Source of the DNA: Meconema thalassinum
Taxonomy: Eukaryota > Arthropoda > Insecta > Orthoptera > Tettigoniidae
Length of the DNA: 64,000 nt
Assembly (NCBI GenBank): GCA_946902985.2
Contig: OX336394.1
Span: 274,447,496-274,511,495 of the forward strand
Reading direction: 5' to 3'
A model generated the notes under the pieces. The model searched no databases. It was given only the letters and a program-made list of their open reading frames with translations, and had not been told where the DNA came from. The first letter of the stretch is position 1. Every line of letters begins with the position of its first letter. Positions 54,118-64,000 of the stretch are shown one piece after another. The position numbers and the translations under genes were made by a program.

Positions 54118-54124
54118 GTTTCCC
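54082..54124 (-). promoter_or_regulatory. -1 ribosomal frameshift signal at the gag/pol junction
   Basis: On the minus strand, in gag frame, G-GGA-AAC (54118-54124) is directly followed by the gag stop TAA. After a 6-nt spacer (TAAAGA, 54112-54117) comes a 7-bp stem, GGGTTGA (54105-54111) pairing with TCAACCC (54082-54088), with a 16-nt loop whose GGCG could pair with CGCC just downstream (a possible pseudoknot). Slipping one base back moves reading into the open protease frame. Confidence 0.8.
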
Positions 54125-55345
54125 TGCGGCTGGTACTTGTTAGTCGTAAGTTTAGGGCATCGATCTCTGAGGTTCCCAACCTCCCCGCAGCCCCAGCACC
54201 TCGTCCGTTTCTTCTTGGTCTGCAAGGCTTGAAGAACTTTCTCCACGATTTCTTCTATGGAAGGCACAGGTTGGGCCTCCTTGTCTCCCTCCAGAGCTCA
54301 GATGCGCGCCTGGCTGCGCACGGATTGTTGAACAGCCTCGAACTCAAGGGCTAGGGTCAAAGCATCATTCAACGTTTTCGGGCGCGCCAGCTTCACAGCC
54401 CGCTGTGTCTCGGTCTCGCGGAGCCCGTCGAGAAACTTCTCGGTAGCAAGACTCTCGTAAACGTCGCTGGGCACTGTTGGGTAGGCGCTCCTAACAAGAC
54501 GGACTATGTTTGCTTCAAACTCCCGTAGGCTTTCGTTAGGTCTTTGGCAGCGATTTCTTAACTGGGAGCGATATAGCTGCTCCATATGTCGATGTCCGAA
54601 CCGCATTTCCAGTTTTTTAATGAGAACGTCGTAGTTCTGTCTCTCCGATAAGGTAACAGCTTGTAGGACTCGTAGGGCCTCTCCGCGCAGCGACAAGCTC
54701 ATCATTGCAGCTTTCGTGGCCTCTGACCACCCATTAATCATGGCGGCGGTCTCAAACAAGGTGAAGTATTCTTCCCATGCAGATTTCCCATCGAATGTTG
54801 GCAGGTCAGAACGCCCAACTGCGGGAACGGGTGCACGATCCATTGGCAGGTCAGTCCGCCCAGCGGCGGGAACAAGTAAACTCTCCTTACCTTCCGATGG
54901 TTCAGCAGCGGCAATGGTTTCGTTGCTTGTCCTTATTTTGAAGCAGGGCGCTCGCAAGCTCGTCCTCCAACTTCCGCAGCGACTCTTGAAATTCCTCCCT
55001 CAGCTTCGTTTCTGTAGTGAGTGTTACTTCTCGAAGTTTCCTCTCAAGATTGGCATTATTTTCCATTATATTCCTTTCCATAATTTTGGAGTTTTCTACT
55101 ATTTTCGTTTCTAAATTTTCCACATTGTCCGCCATTTTCTTTTCCAAAATTTCCACCACCTGGCCTATGCCGCAAGGAAGCTCAAAGAGGAATATATCTG
55201 GGTCCTCACCTCCGTCCAGCAGTAACTGACGTAATCGCACTTGTAGCGTAGACTTTGTTCCCGTGGCATCAGCTTCTCTTTCTTCCAATTCCTGCCGTAA
55301 TTCCGAAACCTTCAGTGCTGAAAGTTTTACTTTCCTTGTCGCCAT
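54118..55345 (-). pseudogene. gag: SAP-like domain, coiled coil, capsid-type region, zinc knuckle
   Basis: The start is MATRKVKLSALKVSELRQEL (ATG at 55345; the longer upstream frame is part of the leader). Residues about 6-42 fit a SAP motif (a helix-helix DNA-binding fold: VSELRQELEEREADATGTKS, then LQVRLRQLL). Residues about 70-140 are a charged coiled coil (NLETKIVENSKIMERNIMEN). A frameshift near 54910 leads into the capsid-type Retrotrans_gag region (LPTFDGKSAWEEYFTLFETA; LEMRFGHRHMEQLYRSQLRN; ESLREFEANIVRLVRSAYP). After a stop at 54299 comes the knuckle CWGCGEVGNLRDRC, where Asn stands in for the usual His of CCHC. The frame ends at GGGAAAC-TAA. Confidence 0.9.
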
Positions 55346-55516
55346 TTTACAGTACAAAATGCGAGACACACGGACAGTCAGCACACGATTAACCAGGCTT
55401 CCAGATGGTACACACAAGACAGTCACTAATAATTAACTATCGTACACACTTCCTTAAAGTAGGCCTTTTCAAAAGTACGCACTGTTTCATACAGAAGCAC
55501 GCACGCATAACCTGAC

Positions 55517-55533
55517 CCTCACATCTGACACCA
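55517..55533 (-). promoter_or_regulatory. Primer binding site
   Basis: TGGTGTCAGATGTGAGG on the minus strand starts two bases inside the 5' LTR. The TGG start is complementary to a tRNA CCA end; the primer tRNA is not identified (Leu type is possible). Confidence 0.7.
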
Positions 55534-55535
55534 AT

Positions 55536-56276
55536 TGTTACGTTTTTAGGGTTCGTAAAAATAGGTCAGGCTTATAATGCACTAATACTTTATTTACAAT
55601 AATGTAATTTACACTAAATCAAATTAAGCCTACTTACTTCCACACACACACACACTTACACAGAGTTGCACTTTACACAGCCACAAGTCACTATTTATTT
55701 ACAATGTTCACTGCAAGGAAGTATCTCCTATAGTTACTATTTATTTTCCACAGTTACTGTTTATCTTCCACAGTCACTATTTATCTTCCAGACTTACTGA
55801 CTACGTTATTAATCTTCACAGCACTGTCTTCGATATTACAGCACTTCACATTTATTTCCACTGGTCGCTCGGCACGGCACACACCGACAGCGCAGACTCA
55901 CTCAGGACTGACTGCTCGTCGCACCTTACTGGTATATAACCAATCCAGCTCCTGGTCTCGAATGTTCTCGGCGTTGCCCCTTCCAGTAGCGTCGAGTATT
56001 TCCTTGTGGTTGGTTTCCCGAACTCTTTAGCTCCTCCCAGTACTTTGTTCGGGACCTTCTTGTCGCATCCAGTAGTCTCTATAAGCAGAACAGTCTGGAA
56101 ACCTTGCGTCAATAGTCTACCTGATTCGTAGCGTTATTGTATTGGTGGTGGCCTTGGGGAGGGGCTACCCTAATTAGCCTTGGCCTAATTGGCTGCCCAG
56201 CGTTCTCCATACACCCCGCCCACTTGACAGGAGGAGAAAGGGGCAGTGGCCGACGGCAACTGCACGAATCGTTGCA
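55536..56276 (-). repeat. 5' LTR
   Basis: 741 bp. A TATA-like GTTATATACC (minus strand, about 55931-55940) sits mid-LTR, with AATAAA at 55589-55594 near its 3' edge, giving a plausible U3-R-U5 layout. It has an extra 19-bp duplication-like segment (TCTTCGATATTACAGCACT) not present in the other LTR. Confidence 0.95.
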
Positions 56277-56480
56277 ATACACTTCATGCTTCCAAGATTG
56301 CAGGTTCAAGTCCCGGCCAAGAAGTTGGGTTCTGAAGGGTGGCAAAAATCCACAGCACTTCTAGGCATTCGATGTCAACTCGTAAAAGATCTCGCATTTG
56401 ATGATTACAAGACAAAATTAATGAATTAATTAAATCTCAGTCCTGGTGTTTCACTACGTCGAAACTGGAGAGTAATCACC
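56277..56480 (+). repeat. 3' part of the split S5 SINE
   Basis: It begins with ATAC (target duplication), then CTTCCAAGATTGCAGGTTCA and AGTCCCGGCC (B box) and the family body GAAGGGTGGCAAAAATCC. The body fades after about 56400. Confidence 0.65.
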
Positions 56481-56539
56481 TAAAAGGCTCCAGCTCAATA
56501 GATCAACACCAGGTAGCATAAGCCATATGATCATAATAA

Positions 56540-57640
56540 TGCAATCTCTCCATTATCCGGGTACAGATTATCCATTCGTGGTTTGGTAAAATAAAATGCT
56601 GTTCTGTGTTAATTCATAAGAATTTCCCGTCCAGCGAAAGCATAGAGTTAAACGGCGTCGAAAGGAATGCACGGTTGAGTGTATTTACCATGCCTCAGGC
56701 ACTGTCAATTGTCTAGTTATTTGTTGTCACGAACGCTATTCAGTATCAGACTGCTTATTGTGACTTAAGACATGGCAGAAAAGTATAAACATTTTGTTCT
56801 AACTATAGTGAAGAAATTAGAAATGACAGATATGCTATCAAAGGATGAATCAGCATCAAAACAAATTTAAAAAAATAATGTGAGTGGTTGAACAATGATG
56901 CGTGTAAACTAGGATTCGATCAGTTTATTGACGTGCACAAGAACATTGTAAACAGGTGCATCGGAGGTAGAGCGAACTAGTGTAGCATAGAGGATTGAGA
57001 AATCGCCCATTACTTACACTGATGCATGAAACATATCAATTTGACGCTACAGAAAATGAGGACTGTTATACGAAGGCATGTACATGATGCATTGAGGCAG
57101 AAAAAAGATTAACTTGTTTAAGGTGATGAGGAATGTACGATATGCGCTCCACTGGCCATCATTAAGATGCAACAGGAGTTGATATTGATATATTATGGTA
57201 CGCGTACCATAAGATTAGTGTCACCTACGAGCCTATGGTGATTCTAAACATGGCAACCCTAGTCTGTTTGCCGTAAGACATACGTTCTACCAGCTATCAT
57301 TAAGGTGCAGTTTCAGTGTCCGCAGGAATCAGTATTGCAGTGGTACTGTGCACTCATCCTCGGAGTTGCAGTTATTTTCACTGTATACCACATGTGGCAG
57401 GCATATGATGCCGTCAAAATTCGGAAGGCAGGAGTATGGTACCAACCTTGATTCAAATAATGCCTGCACCCCAAATATTCACTTCCAATTTATGAAAAAA
57501 ATTGCCGTTTCTATTCATATATATCCGGTAAAATAAAGTGTCATTTTCTGGCAATGCTGTGTTTGTTTGTGTTATGCACATTTTGCAGTTATCCGTGCAA
57601 TCTCAAGTCCTCATTAACATTGATAATCGAGAGCTTAATT
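56540..57640 (+). mobile_element. Tigger/pogo-type transposon relic
   Basis: The left end CTCTCCATTATCCGGGTAC (56546) and right end complement (CTCTCGATTATCAATG read from about 57638) have the style of Tigger ends. From 56772 the frame reads MAEKYKHFVLTIVKKLEMTD then MLSKDESASK, the N-terminal helix-turn-helix of jerky/Tigger transposases. The rest is shredded by stops. Confidence 0.55.
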
Positions 57641-57659
57641 TACATCAATAATCCTTACA

Positions 57660-57920
57660 CATTATTTCCTGATTTTTTGGGGCTGGGGACAAGAAGAGAC
57701 GAGTGTCTGTGTCAATAGTTGTCACGGCTGAATGCCTTTCCTGATGCCATCTTCATCACAGGGTTCGATGGTCAACAAAATGATAATATATCAAGTTGGA
57801 AGAGAGCGACCGAGGCCTATTAAGAGCTACCATCCGGGAAAAACATTTCAAGAAGGCTGACGGTGGGATTTGAACCAAATGGCCCTGCACAGTAGCGTGT
57901 GTATCCAACCCAGTTAATAA
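57660..57920 (-). repeat. Worn tRNA-derived SINE
   Basis: The minus-strand B box is GGTTCAAATCCCACC at about 57865-57880, followed by a body with CCTTCTTGAAATG. The far end has GAATGCCTTTCCTGATGCCA, a phrase common near SINE 3' ends in insects. Confidence 0.5.
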
Positions 57921-60766
57921 CAATAATGGATATAATAGTAATATACTGTTGTTCATTTCAATGTAAAAGAAGCATGTTTCATTGAAAGTATTGTGCCCGT
58001 TTCCCTGACGTCACGTTGGCCCGGCGATTTCAACGAGAAACTGAAGAAGGGACACAGGCGATAAAAAAATATTAAGTCCTGGAAATATTTGTCCAATAAA
58101 AAAAAAAATCATAACAACTAGCTAGGGCAGGCAAGAGATCGAATATCTCGGGTCGTTGAAAGGGATAGGCATGCAAGGTTCAACAGGACAAATACCTCAC
58201 AAACAAGAAAAAGAAAAAGTATCACTGATTCGGGAGAAGTTCCAAACTACAGGAATAATTAGAACTTGTTAAAATCGAGATCCTAAATTTATTTTAGAGC
58301 AGACGGACAAAAGAAAGATATGAACACTCCTATTACTCAAGGCAAATCATTAGGTTGGGATACAAGTATCCATAATGTCCATCTGTGCTGTTGAGCTGTC
58401 CTATTTCACTTAAATGGGAAGATCTCACTAAAGAAAATTAATCAGAGTTCGAGAGTTCGTTGTTTAGCTGAATATGAATTAAAAAAAAAAAACACTTCAC
58501 TATCAGTTTCAGCTTTGTAGAAAAAAAAAATTAATTAAACTTTTTTTTTCTTCCCATAAAACAGACTAAATTAATAATTCACACACAAATTATACACATC
58601 CCTGATATTTACATATATTAGATTGACATGAATGACCGTTAATTAATTAATTGGATTAAATTAATTATAGAAAATAAATTATTACAGTATTATCATTATA
58701 TCACCACAATAATTCCAAGTTTCCTTATGGAAAACATCTCAGCTCAAAGTAGCATTAATCTATCGTAATTTCTCAAAAATTGGTTTACAAGGGAATTCGA
58801 ATCACTCAAGTCATTCTCAAATAAGAAATGTCCTTATGCGATAAATTAAATTGTTCAGATTGCGATGATGTAACAGTTACATTCAAAGACATAGGAATAC
58901 AGGAGAATTACCTATGATCTGCATAATTATTAAATTGAATTGATCAGCTCATTTAACCCTAACAACAGTGTACAAAATGACGATAAATTGGACAGTAAAA
59001 AAAACTGTCATTGCACTATTACCCAAAGTTGGAAATATAAATATAATTACTATAATAAAGCACATACTAATTCCATTTGACCTAGGACTGCATAGACCCT
59101 GCATCCTGGCATAATCACAAACATTTATATCATCGAAGAAATTCATTAATTATTAATTTATTAAAGAGTTGGAATGGAATATCTCATTTCCAACAGTTGC
59201 TAGTCTTAGACCACTATAAAGTGTCTACAACTTATTATTAATTGTGCTTTATTCAAAATGCATTTCCAAAATCCTTTTGACATAATGTCAAGTAATCCTT
59301 AAATGGCAATAATAAGACTGGTCAGAATCTCTTAATGTCTAGGATTATAATCGGCTTCGTATTTTTATACAATCTGAATTAATTACAGTAGGGTTTAGGA
59401 TCGCAGATCATGAATCCAGATGATAATTACTGTGCCAAGAATTAATTATCAAGTTTCAAAAATAGCTCTGCAAAAAGTTTAATGTTCCGCTTGCAACCGC
59501 CATAAAGGTAAAATATGCCACGAGTAAGAACGAAACTAAGTTTAGAATAAGTTGATAAAAAAAAAAAGATTGGAATTCGACCATAAAACATTTGATTAAA
59601 TATCTTAAATATGTGTGTGAAATTACTCTTAATATCCATAAATTACTTGTTCTTTAGTTTGGGAATTCACTAGAAATATATCAGTCACCTGGAAGAGAGA
59701 ACATTATTATAACATGGTAATGGCTTGTCATATAATTTCCGACAAGCGGTCTGTAAGCATGCTCTGGGTTACGGAGAATGTGTTGCCTATGTGTTTTCCC
59801 ACGACGTGGTTAATCTGGGTCCTATTCTTAATTTTGCAAGATAGCCACTTAAGGTACTCTTGTAATGCATTCATCGTCGTGACGTCTGATCTAACGTGAA
59901 TTCGGTCCCCCAGATCTCGGACTCATCCTGGTCATTAAGCTTCCCTGTTGATGGCTTAAGCTATTATCTTGAATAGTAATAAAGTCTTTATTAGTGTTCC
60001 CATGTTACTGTTCTTAATTACAAGTGGCATCGTGGATGACTTCATACAACCCCTTAAATCAAAATTGGTTGTACGCCACTGATGGTGAAATGTTTCGACT
60101 ATTTTATCAGCGTGGAATAGGTGGTGTAATTGCAATAATGTTCATTATTCATGAATGCACTTGCTAGCAATCCAATTAAATGTTGATCTTATTCTGTTAC
60201 ATGTAGTACAGCTATCGTGTCGAAAAAGAAAGTTCAACATTGTATATCTGTGTGCCTGGCTGAATAATATGACAAGATCTGTCATATGTTATGCGTTGCA
60301 ACAAGTTGTATATCAATGTCTACTGGCCTGCGTTCTACGGTGAATATATTTCCAGTCCGCTATGGTGCTGTGTATGTGTCCGCTGAATATTTATTATAAT
60401 TCTTACTTACAGTATTTCTGCCACTTGTAGAAAACACTGACTTTACTTTACTTAACACTGGTAAAGAAATTATTATAAGTATCGGCATATCACCAACCAA
60501 ATTGTGATGGTTAGTTAAATAGTGCAAACACACGTTTTCCGCACGTATTAGAAACCTCATCTCCGCGCACACAGGAGTTTAGCCAGTGAAAAAGAATTCT
60601 CGAATCACTGTATTCTAGAACTGACCGAGTGCACGCAGTGTAGTCACCTGATTCAAAGCGGGGCATGGGGAAGTTTCCACCCCTCATCTATTGTGTCACG
60701 GCTTGTCAAAGCCGTTAGGAGTTGAAGATGTTCGACTCTCGCTTGTGCTAAATTTTAGCTCAATGC
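57921..60766. other. AT-rich non-coding DNA
   Basis: About 2.8 kb with A and T runs, a TTAATTAATTAATT patch near 58640, and short open frames without any family motif. No SINE, terminal repeat or splice-bounded exon was recognised. Confidence 0.45.
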
Positions 60767-61713
60767 CATAACAGGGTGTCAACGACCCGGGAAAACCGGG
60801 AATTCTCAGGGAATTATGAATTTCTGGAATAATCAGGGAAAAATCAGGGAATTTCTTTGTTAATCAGGGATTTTTCTCAGTTTGGCTATATCCCTTAAAA
60901 GTGGAAGCAATACTTTCGAATTTCGCGGGAAGTTATCTCTCGCTACTGATGACAGTGCTCAGCCAATGAGCAGTGCCTTCTCAAGCTCAACTGAACACAA
61001 TGATGTGGCAACCTTTCCGTTCGCCTTCTGCGCAGGAGCCAACTACGCCATTTTATTGGGCCTTGAGCATTTTGTTCGTTGCGATCAGTATTGCCAATTT
61101 AGCGATTTTGTCGGTAGATGAAGCAACTTTGGCGACAAAATATTTAAAATTTAGTATTGTTTATACTAGCTTCGCTCGGAAACAGTTATGAATGCATTTC
61201 GTGACAATCGCTTCCCCCCCCCCCCGATGTCAATGAACTACGACCTAGGCCTATACCCGTTTTACTTCTGGGCATGATGGGTTAAAATCACTGACTGGAC
61301 TATCCATTATATTATCATGGAGATAGCCTGAGCAACGAATTTTTGTCAGACGTAATTTAAGAATGGCGAAGTGCATGCAACACAAATCCCCCTTCCGTCC
61401 AATCTAAAAACACGTGTAGTGGACGATGTATTGAAGATAAGAGGTATGCTCTGGAGGACTTTTTTGTAGAACTTTTCATGCTGAACAATTCTTACACTCA
61501 TAGTATATTGATATTTATACCGGTTTGCCCAGCATAAGCTTAAAAAGCGCACGGACGCCTGTATTTTTTCCGACTTTTTCACTGATATCGTTACTGCTTG
61601 GCTTCCTTTGAACATAAATAAATTATTTTGTTTTTATACTAAGTAGAGATTTAGGGACTATTTAAACTCCCGTTAGCGATAGAATTTTGGCTACTACTGG
61701 GTGATGACGGGCT

Positions 61714-61771
61714 ACGTTAATTTACGTAGTTTTGTATTGGTGCGCGGACAACCGGTTACGTAAATTAACGT
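61714..61771. repeat. 15-bp inverted repeat
   Basis: ACGTTAATTTACGTA (61714-61728) and TACGTAAATTAACGT (61757-61771), perfect, with a 28-bp spacer. Confidence 0.9.
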
Positions 61772-62365
61772 TTTCTTACAGTGCTTCATTCTTGTGTAGT
61801 TTTGTCCTCTCTGCCGTTCATTAATCAAAATACTACCTTGTTATTTACGAACTAAGGCCTTTGTTCAACGAAATGCAGATAGGTATATTGTTGTCTTGAT
61901 AATGCTATCGGTACAGGTTTTATATCAGTTACCGTGTGTATTGTCAAGTGTAGCATGGCGCACGCGCAACTGTCAGTGTGATAATCAGTTCAGACGATTC
62001 TGTTGACGATAATAATACGAGTGAAATTGACAATGATAGCAATGAAAGTAGTGACGATGAGGTTGATGGATGGACAAGTAAAATTACACGTATTTATGTT
62101 CCATCTTACTTTTCATGCTAGGTGTACTTCAGTTGCCTGGTCCGCAGTAAGGAATAGAGTAGCGTGCGCCCGGGTAAGAATGTGTTAGACCTGGGTTGAC
62201 AATACTGTTTGCGCGGCTTTTCCATCCCGGTATTCTTTGATTATTGTCTGCTCCTACGTTCTTAGCTAGGCTAGAACTTATGTCCAATATTGTTTTTAAT
62301 TGTGCCCAGGAAATGTGTTTACAAGACCTTTCAAACTCTACTTTGTATTATCAAACAGACTTGGT

Positions 62366-62900
62366 TAAATTATTTTTAGCGGCTTCGGTGGCGTAGTTGG
62401 TAGCATGCTGAACTTCCATGCCCAAGATCGCGGGTTCAAACCCGGCCGAAGTCGTCGGATTTTTTAAGAGCGTTAAAATTCCTCAGTATGCCTTCCTTCG
62501 GAGGGGAAGTAAAGTCGGTGGTCCCATGTCATAGATTTATGGCATGTTAAAGAACTTTCCACTAATTACACCTGTGTGAAGTTAAATTAGGTTAAAAATG
62601 TAAACAACTCTCAGGTTCCACGTTCGTCGCCAAGAGCCGACTGCGGTGGCGTCCAGTAGCCAAGTTCTGAACTAGTAGTTGTTGACGGTGGCATTTGGCA
62701 GCAAAAGTAGGAACTACTTGAAAAAATCAAAAGTATGCAGTCCTTACTTGTATTAAGAAACAGAAACACACATTAATACAGTCATCACAATGAACACCGG
62801 TTATCAGACAGATTCTACACACACCCAAAGTACACGGGGCTACATGACCGCGTTGTCGCAGCCCCTAAACTGAGGAACCAACCAACCTAAATTATTTTAG
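62366..62900 (+). repeat. S2 SINE, full-length, with ~13-bp target duplication
   Basis: The element is 62380-62887, flanked by TAAATTATTTTTAG and TAAATTATTTTAG. Head A box TGGCGTAGTTGG, B box GGTTCAAACCC; 3' end GAGGAACCAACCAACC. Nested in the 60772-63659 element. Confidence 0.93.
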
Positions 62901-63664
62901 ACTGATAATAGTGTGTTCTGGCCTGTTGAAACATCATTCATAATGATTTCCTTCATTTAAATGTATAAAATTTATTTAATAATTAATACATTGATAAACT
63001 CAATTACTTCTGTCATGACGAGGTGGACCTAATTGGGAGTGAGAACTTGGAATATGCCTCCCTTCGTCCCTTGGATATGTGTAAATTACTGTGTAGGCCT
63101 ATACTCAGACTTATGCTACCGAATATCATCATTCCTGCGATGTAGGATCAGTGATTTCAATGGTAATGAATGGTTTTACAAATTAAATATTGGTCTAAGA
63201 TGATCACACTCATATGATACACACCTTGATGTGTGTATTCAACCTCCTGTTGTCCCTTTTATTGGAGGCATTTACCGTAGTGAAAGCAGCATGACTTCAT
63301 AAACCTTGCTTATTTTACTGGACAATAAGTTCACTTATACTATTCTATTGAAATAAATTTATTTTCACAACTGTTTCCCTTGTGCCGCCATTGCTCAAAA
63401 TCTGTTTGGCTCCTGGAATTTCCGAGAACAGCAAACATAAAACTTAATCCTATTTTCCATTTGCTTGATCCTGGATTATATTTTGCTTCTTGTTCCTGGA
63501 GAGCGCTTAAAACGAACCCAAAAATAGCGTGCATTTCATCACACTTCCTGTTCCAGGGTGAATGTGTAGGAGTGCTTACTCAGGGAATTATCCCATTAAT
63601 CCTGGAAAAATCAAGGAATATTCAGGGAATTCTTTTAAGATGAGTTGGTAGACACCCTGCATAA

Positions 63665-64000
63665 TGATAGGTCCATTTATCAGCTAGAATAATTATGAAG
63701 AATGTTTCTTTAGCTCTGGATCTGTTACTAACACATGCTGGAATACATTTCAATATGTTGCATTCATCAAATACTTCCAAGGTTGCTTTGCGAATCTCGG
63801 CAATTGAACATCACCAATCAGAGCAGAGCAACATGGTGGATTTCGGTCACAGTATTTTGTATTTTGAATTCATATTTACTCAATGCATGGGAGGAAGTAG
63901 TGTCATCCTATGGAATGAAGTTTTCGACGCAAAAGAGTGAAGTGGTGATAACAACACGTGAGAAGTACAGAGTATACTGTGGGATAAAGTTAGGCGGAGA
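63665..64000. other. Non-coding end of the window
   Basis: An open frame at 63695-63940 has no recognisable motif and no splice signals I trust. Confidence 0.35.

Larger units (their letters stand above)
49235..56276 (-). mobile_element. Full-length Ty3/gypsy LTR retrotransposon with a macro-domain pol extension
   Basis: It is 7,042 bp, transcribed on the minus strand, with LTRs at 55536-56276 (5') and 49235-49977 (3'), both starting TGTTAC or its equivalent and ending in CA, and a 4-bp target duplication ATAC (49231-49234 and 56277-56280). The order is gag (SAP-like, coiled coil, capsid-type region, zinc knuckle), a -1 frameshift site, protease, RT, RNase H, integrase, macro domain and CCCH finger: the Ty3/gypsy order plus a new C-terminus. 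There is no env-like frame. The LTRs differ by about ten substitutions and three indels (a CA repeat, a CACT duplication, about 19 bp), so the insertion is young. The copy is defective: a SINE in integrase, stops at 52084 and in the integrase linker, and frameshifts in gag, between protease and RT, and in the macro domain. Confidence 0.95.
60767..63664. mobile_element. Terminal-inverted-repeat element, CAGGGTGTCAAC ends, 5-bp duplication
   Basis: The element is 60772-63659, ends CAGGGTGTCAACGACC and GTTGGTAGACACCCTG, flanked by CATAA (60767-60771, 63660-63664). Subterminal repeats of the type AATCAGGGAATTTCT occur several times at the left (60800-60880), and GGGAATT, CCTGGAAAAATC at the right (63590-63630). 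It contains an S2 SINE, an acidic open stretch (SDDSVDDNNTSEIDNDSNES at about 61990) and a 15-bp inverted repeat. No transposase was recognised. It shares end sequence and duplication size with 20149-22555. Confidence 0.82.

Noticed and set aside
49235..56276. An envelope gene (errantivirus-like) in the LTR element
   Set aside because: The space between integrase and the 3' LTR is filled by the macro domain and CCCH finger; no signal peptide, membrane segment or furin-like site is seen.

Overview
This is animal nuclear DNA, almost certainly from an insect with a large, repeat-rich genome (perhaps a polyneopteran; that is inference). It is AT-rich and intron-bearing. It has canonical GT-AG splice sites and AATAAA signals, many tRNA-headed SINEs, and transposons of the hAT, Tc1/mariner, P/THAP, pogo, I, Jockey, RTE and Ty3/gypsy types. 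There are no bacterial operons, no CRISPR array and no intact rRNA or tRNA gene. Host coding content is sparse: the last exon of an acyl-CoA synthetase gene (ACSF3-like, minus strand, 13.3-13.5 kb), a possible multi-exon gene with an 18-nt microexon (minus strand, 40.2-42.6 kb), and a two-exon THAP/P-transposase gene (plus strand, 23.3-27.1 kb) that may be a transposon or a domesticated copy.

Layout. 0-7.3 kb: a SINE, then a decayed minus-strand I-type LINE (endonuclease, RT, RNase H, C-terminal knuckle) split by a 1.8-kb unknown insertion and by the 3' end of a Jockey-type LINE. 8.2-10.6 kb: a complete hAT element with an 8-bp target duplication, sitting inside an older hAT fragment. 13.9-18.3 kb: a Tc1 element, a 5S-rRNA-derived SINE, a mariner relic carrying a SINE, and a 0.7-kb foldback. 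18.9-22.6 kb: a psq-type (pogo) gene broken by a minisatellite-bearing retroelement, then a 2.4-kb terminal-inverted-repeat element with 5-bp target duplications. 28.6-31.4 kb: head-to-head SINEs, a foldback, a second THAP relic. 32-35.4 kb: an RTE LINE. 38.6-40.2 kb: a mariner-type MITE and an RTE tail. 44.6-48.0 kb: a mariner-like element containing a second Tc1/mariner-like element plus a hAT MITE. 49.2-56.3 kb: a full-length Ty3/gypsy LTR element. 56.5-57.6 kb: a Tigger relic. 60.8-63.7 kb: a second element with the 5-bp-duplication CAGGGTGT ends.

The most interesting object is the LTR retrotransposon. Its two LTRs differ by only about ten substitutions. Its gag carries a SAP-like domain and a zinc knuckle with Asn in place of His. 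Gag ends at a textbook -1 frameshift site (GGGAAAC, the stop codon, a 6-nt spacer and a 7-bp stem). Pol continues past integrase into a macro domain of the ADP-ribose-hydrolase (TARG1/OARD1-like) type and then a CCCH zinc finger. That C-terminal pair is not part of the standard Ty3/gypsy plan. The copy itself is dead: a SINE sits in the integrase core and there are several stops and frameshifts.

Limits: boundaries of old repeats are approximate, family names rest on motifs read by eye, and no database search was possible.
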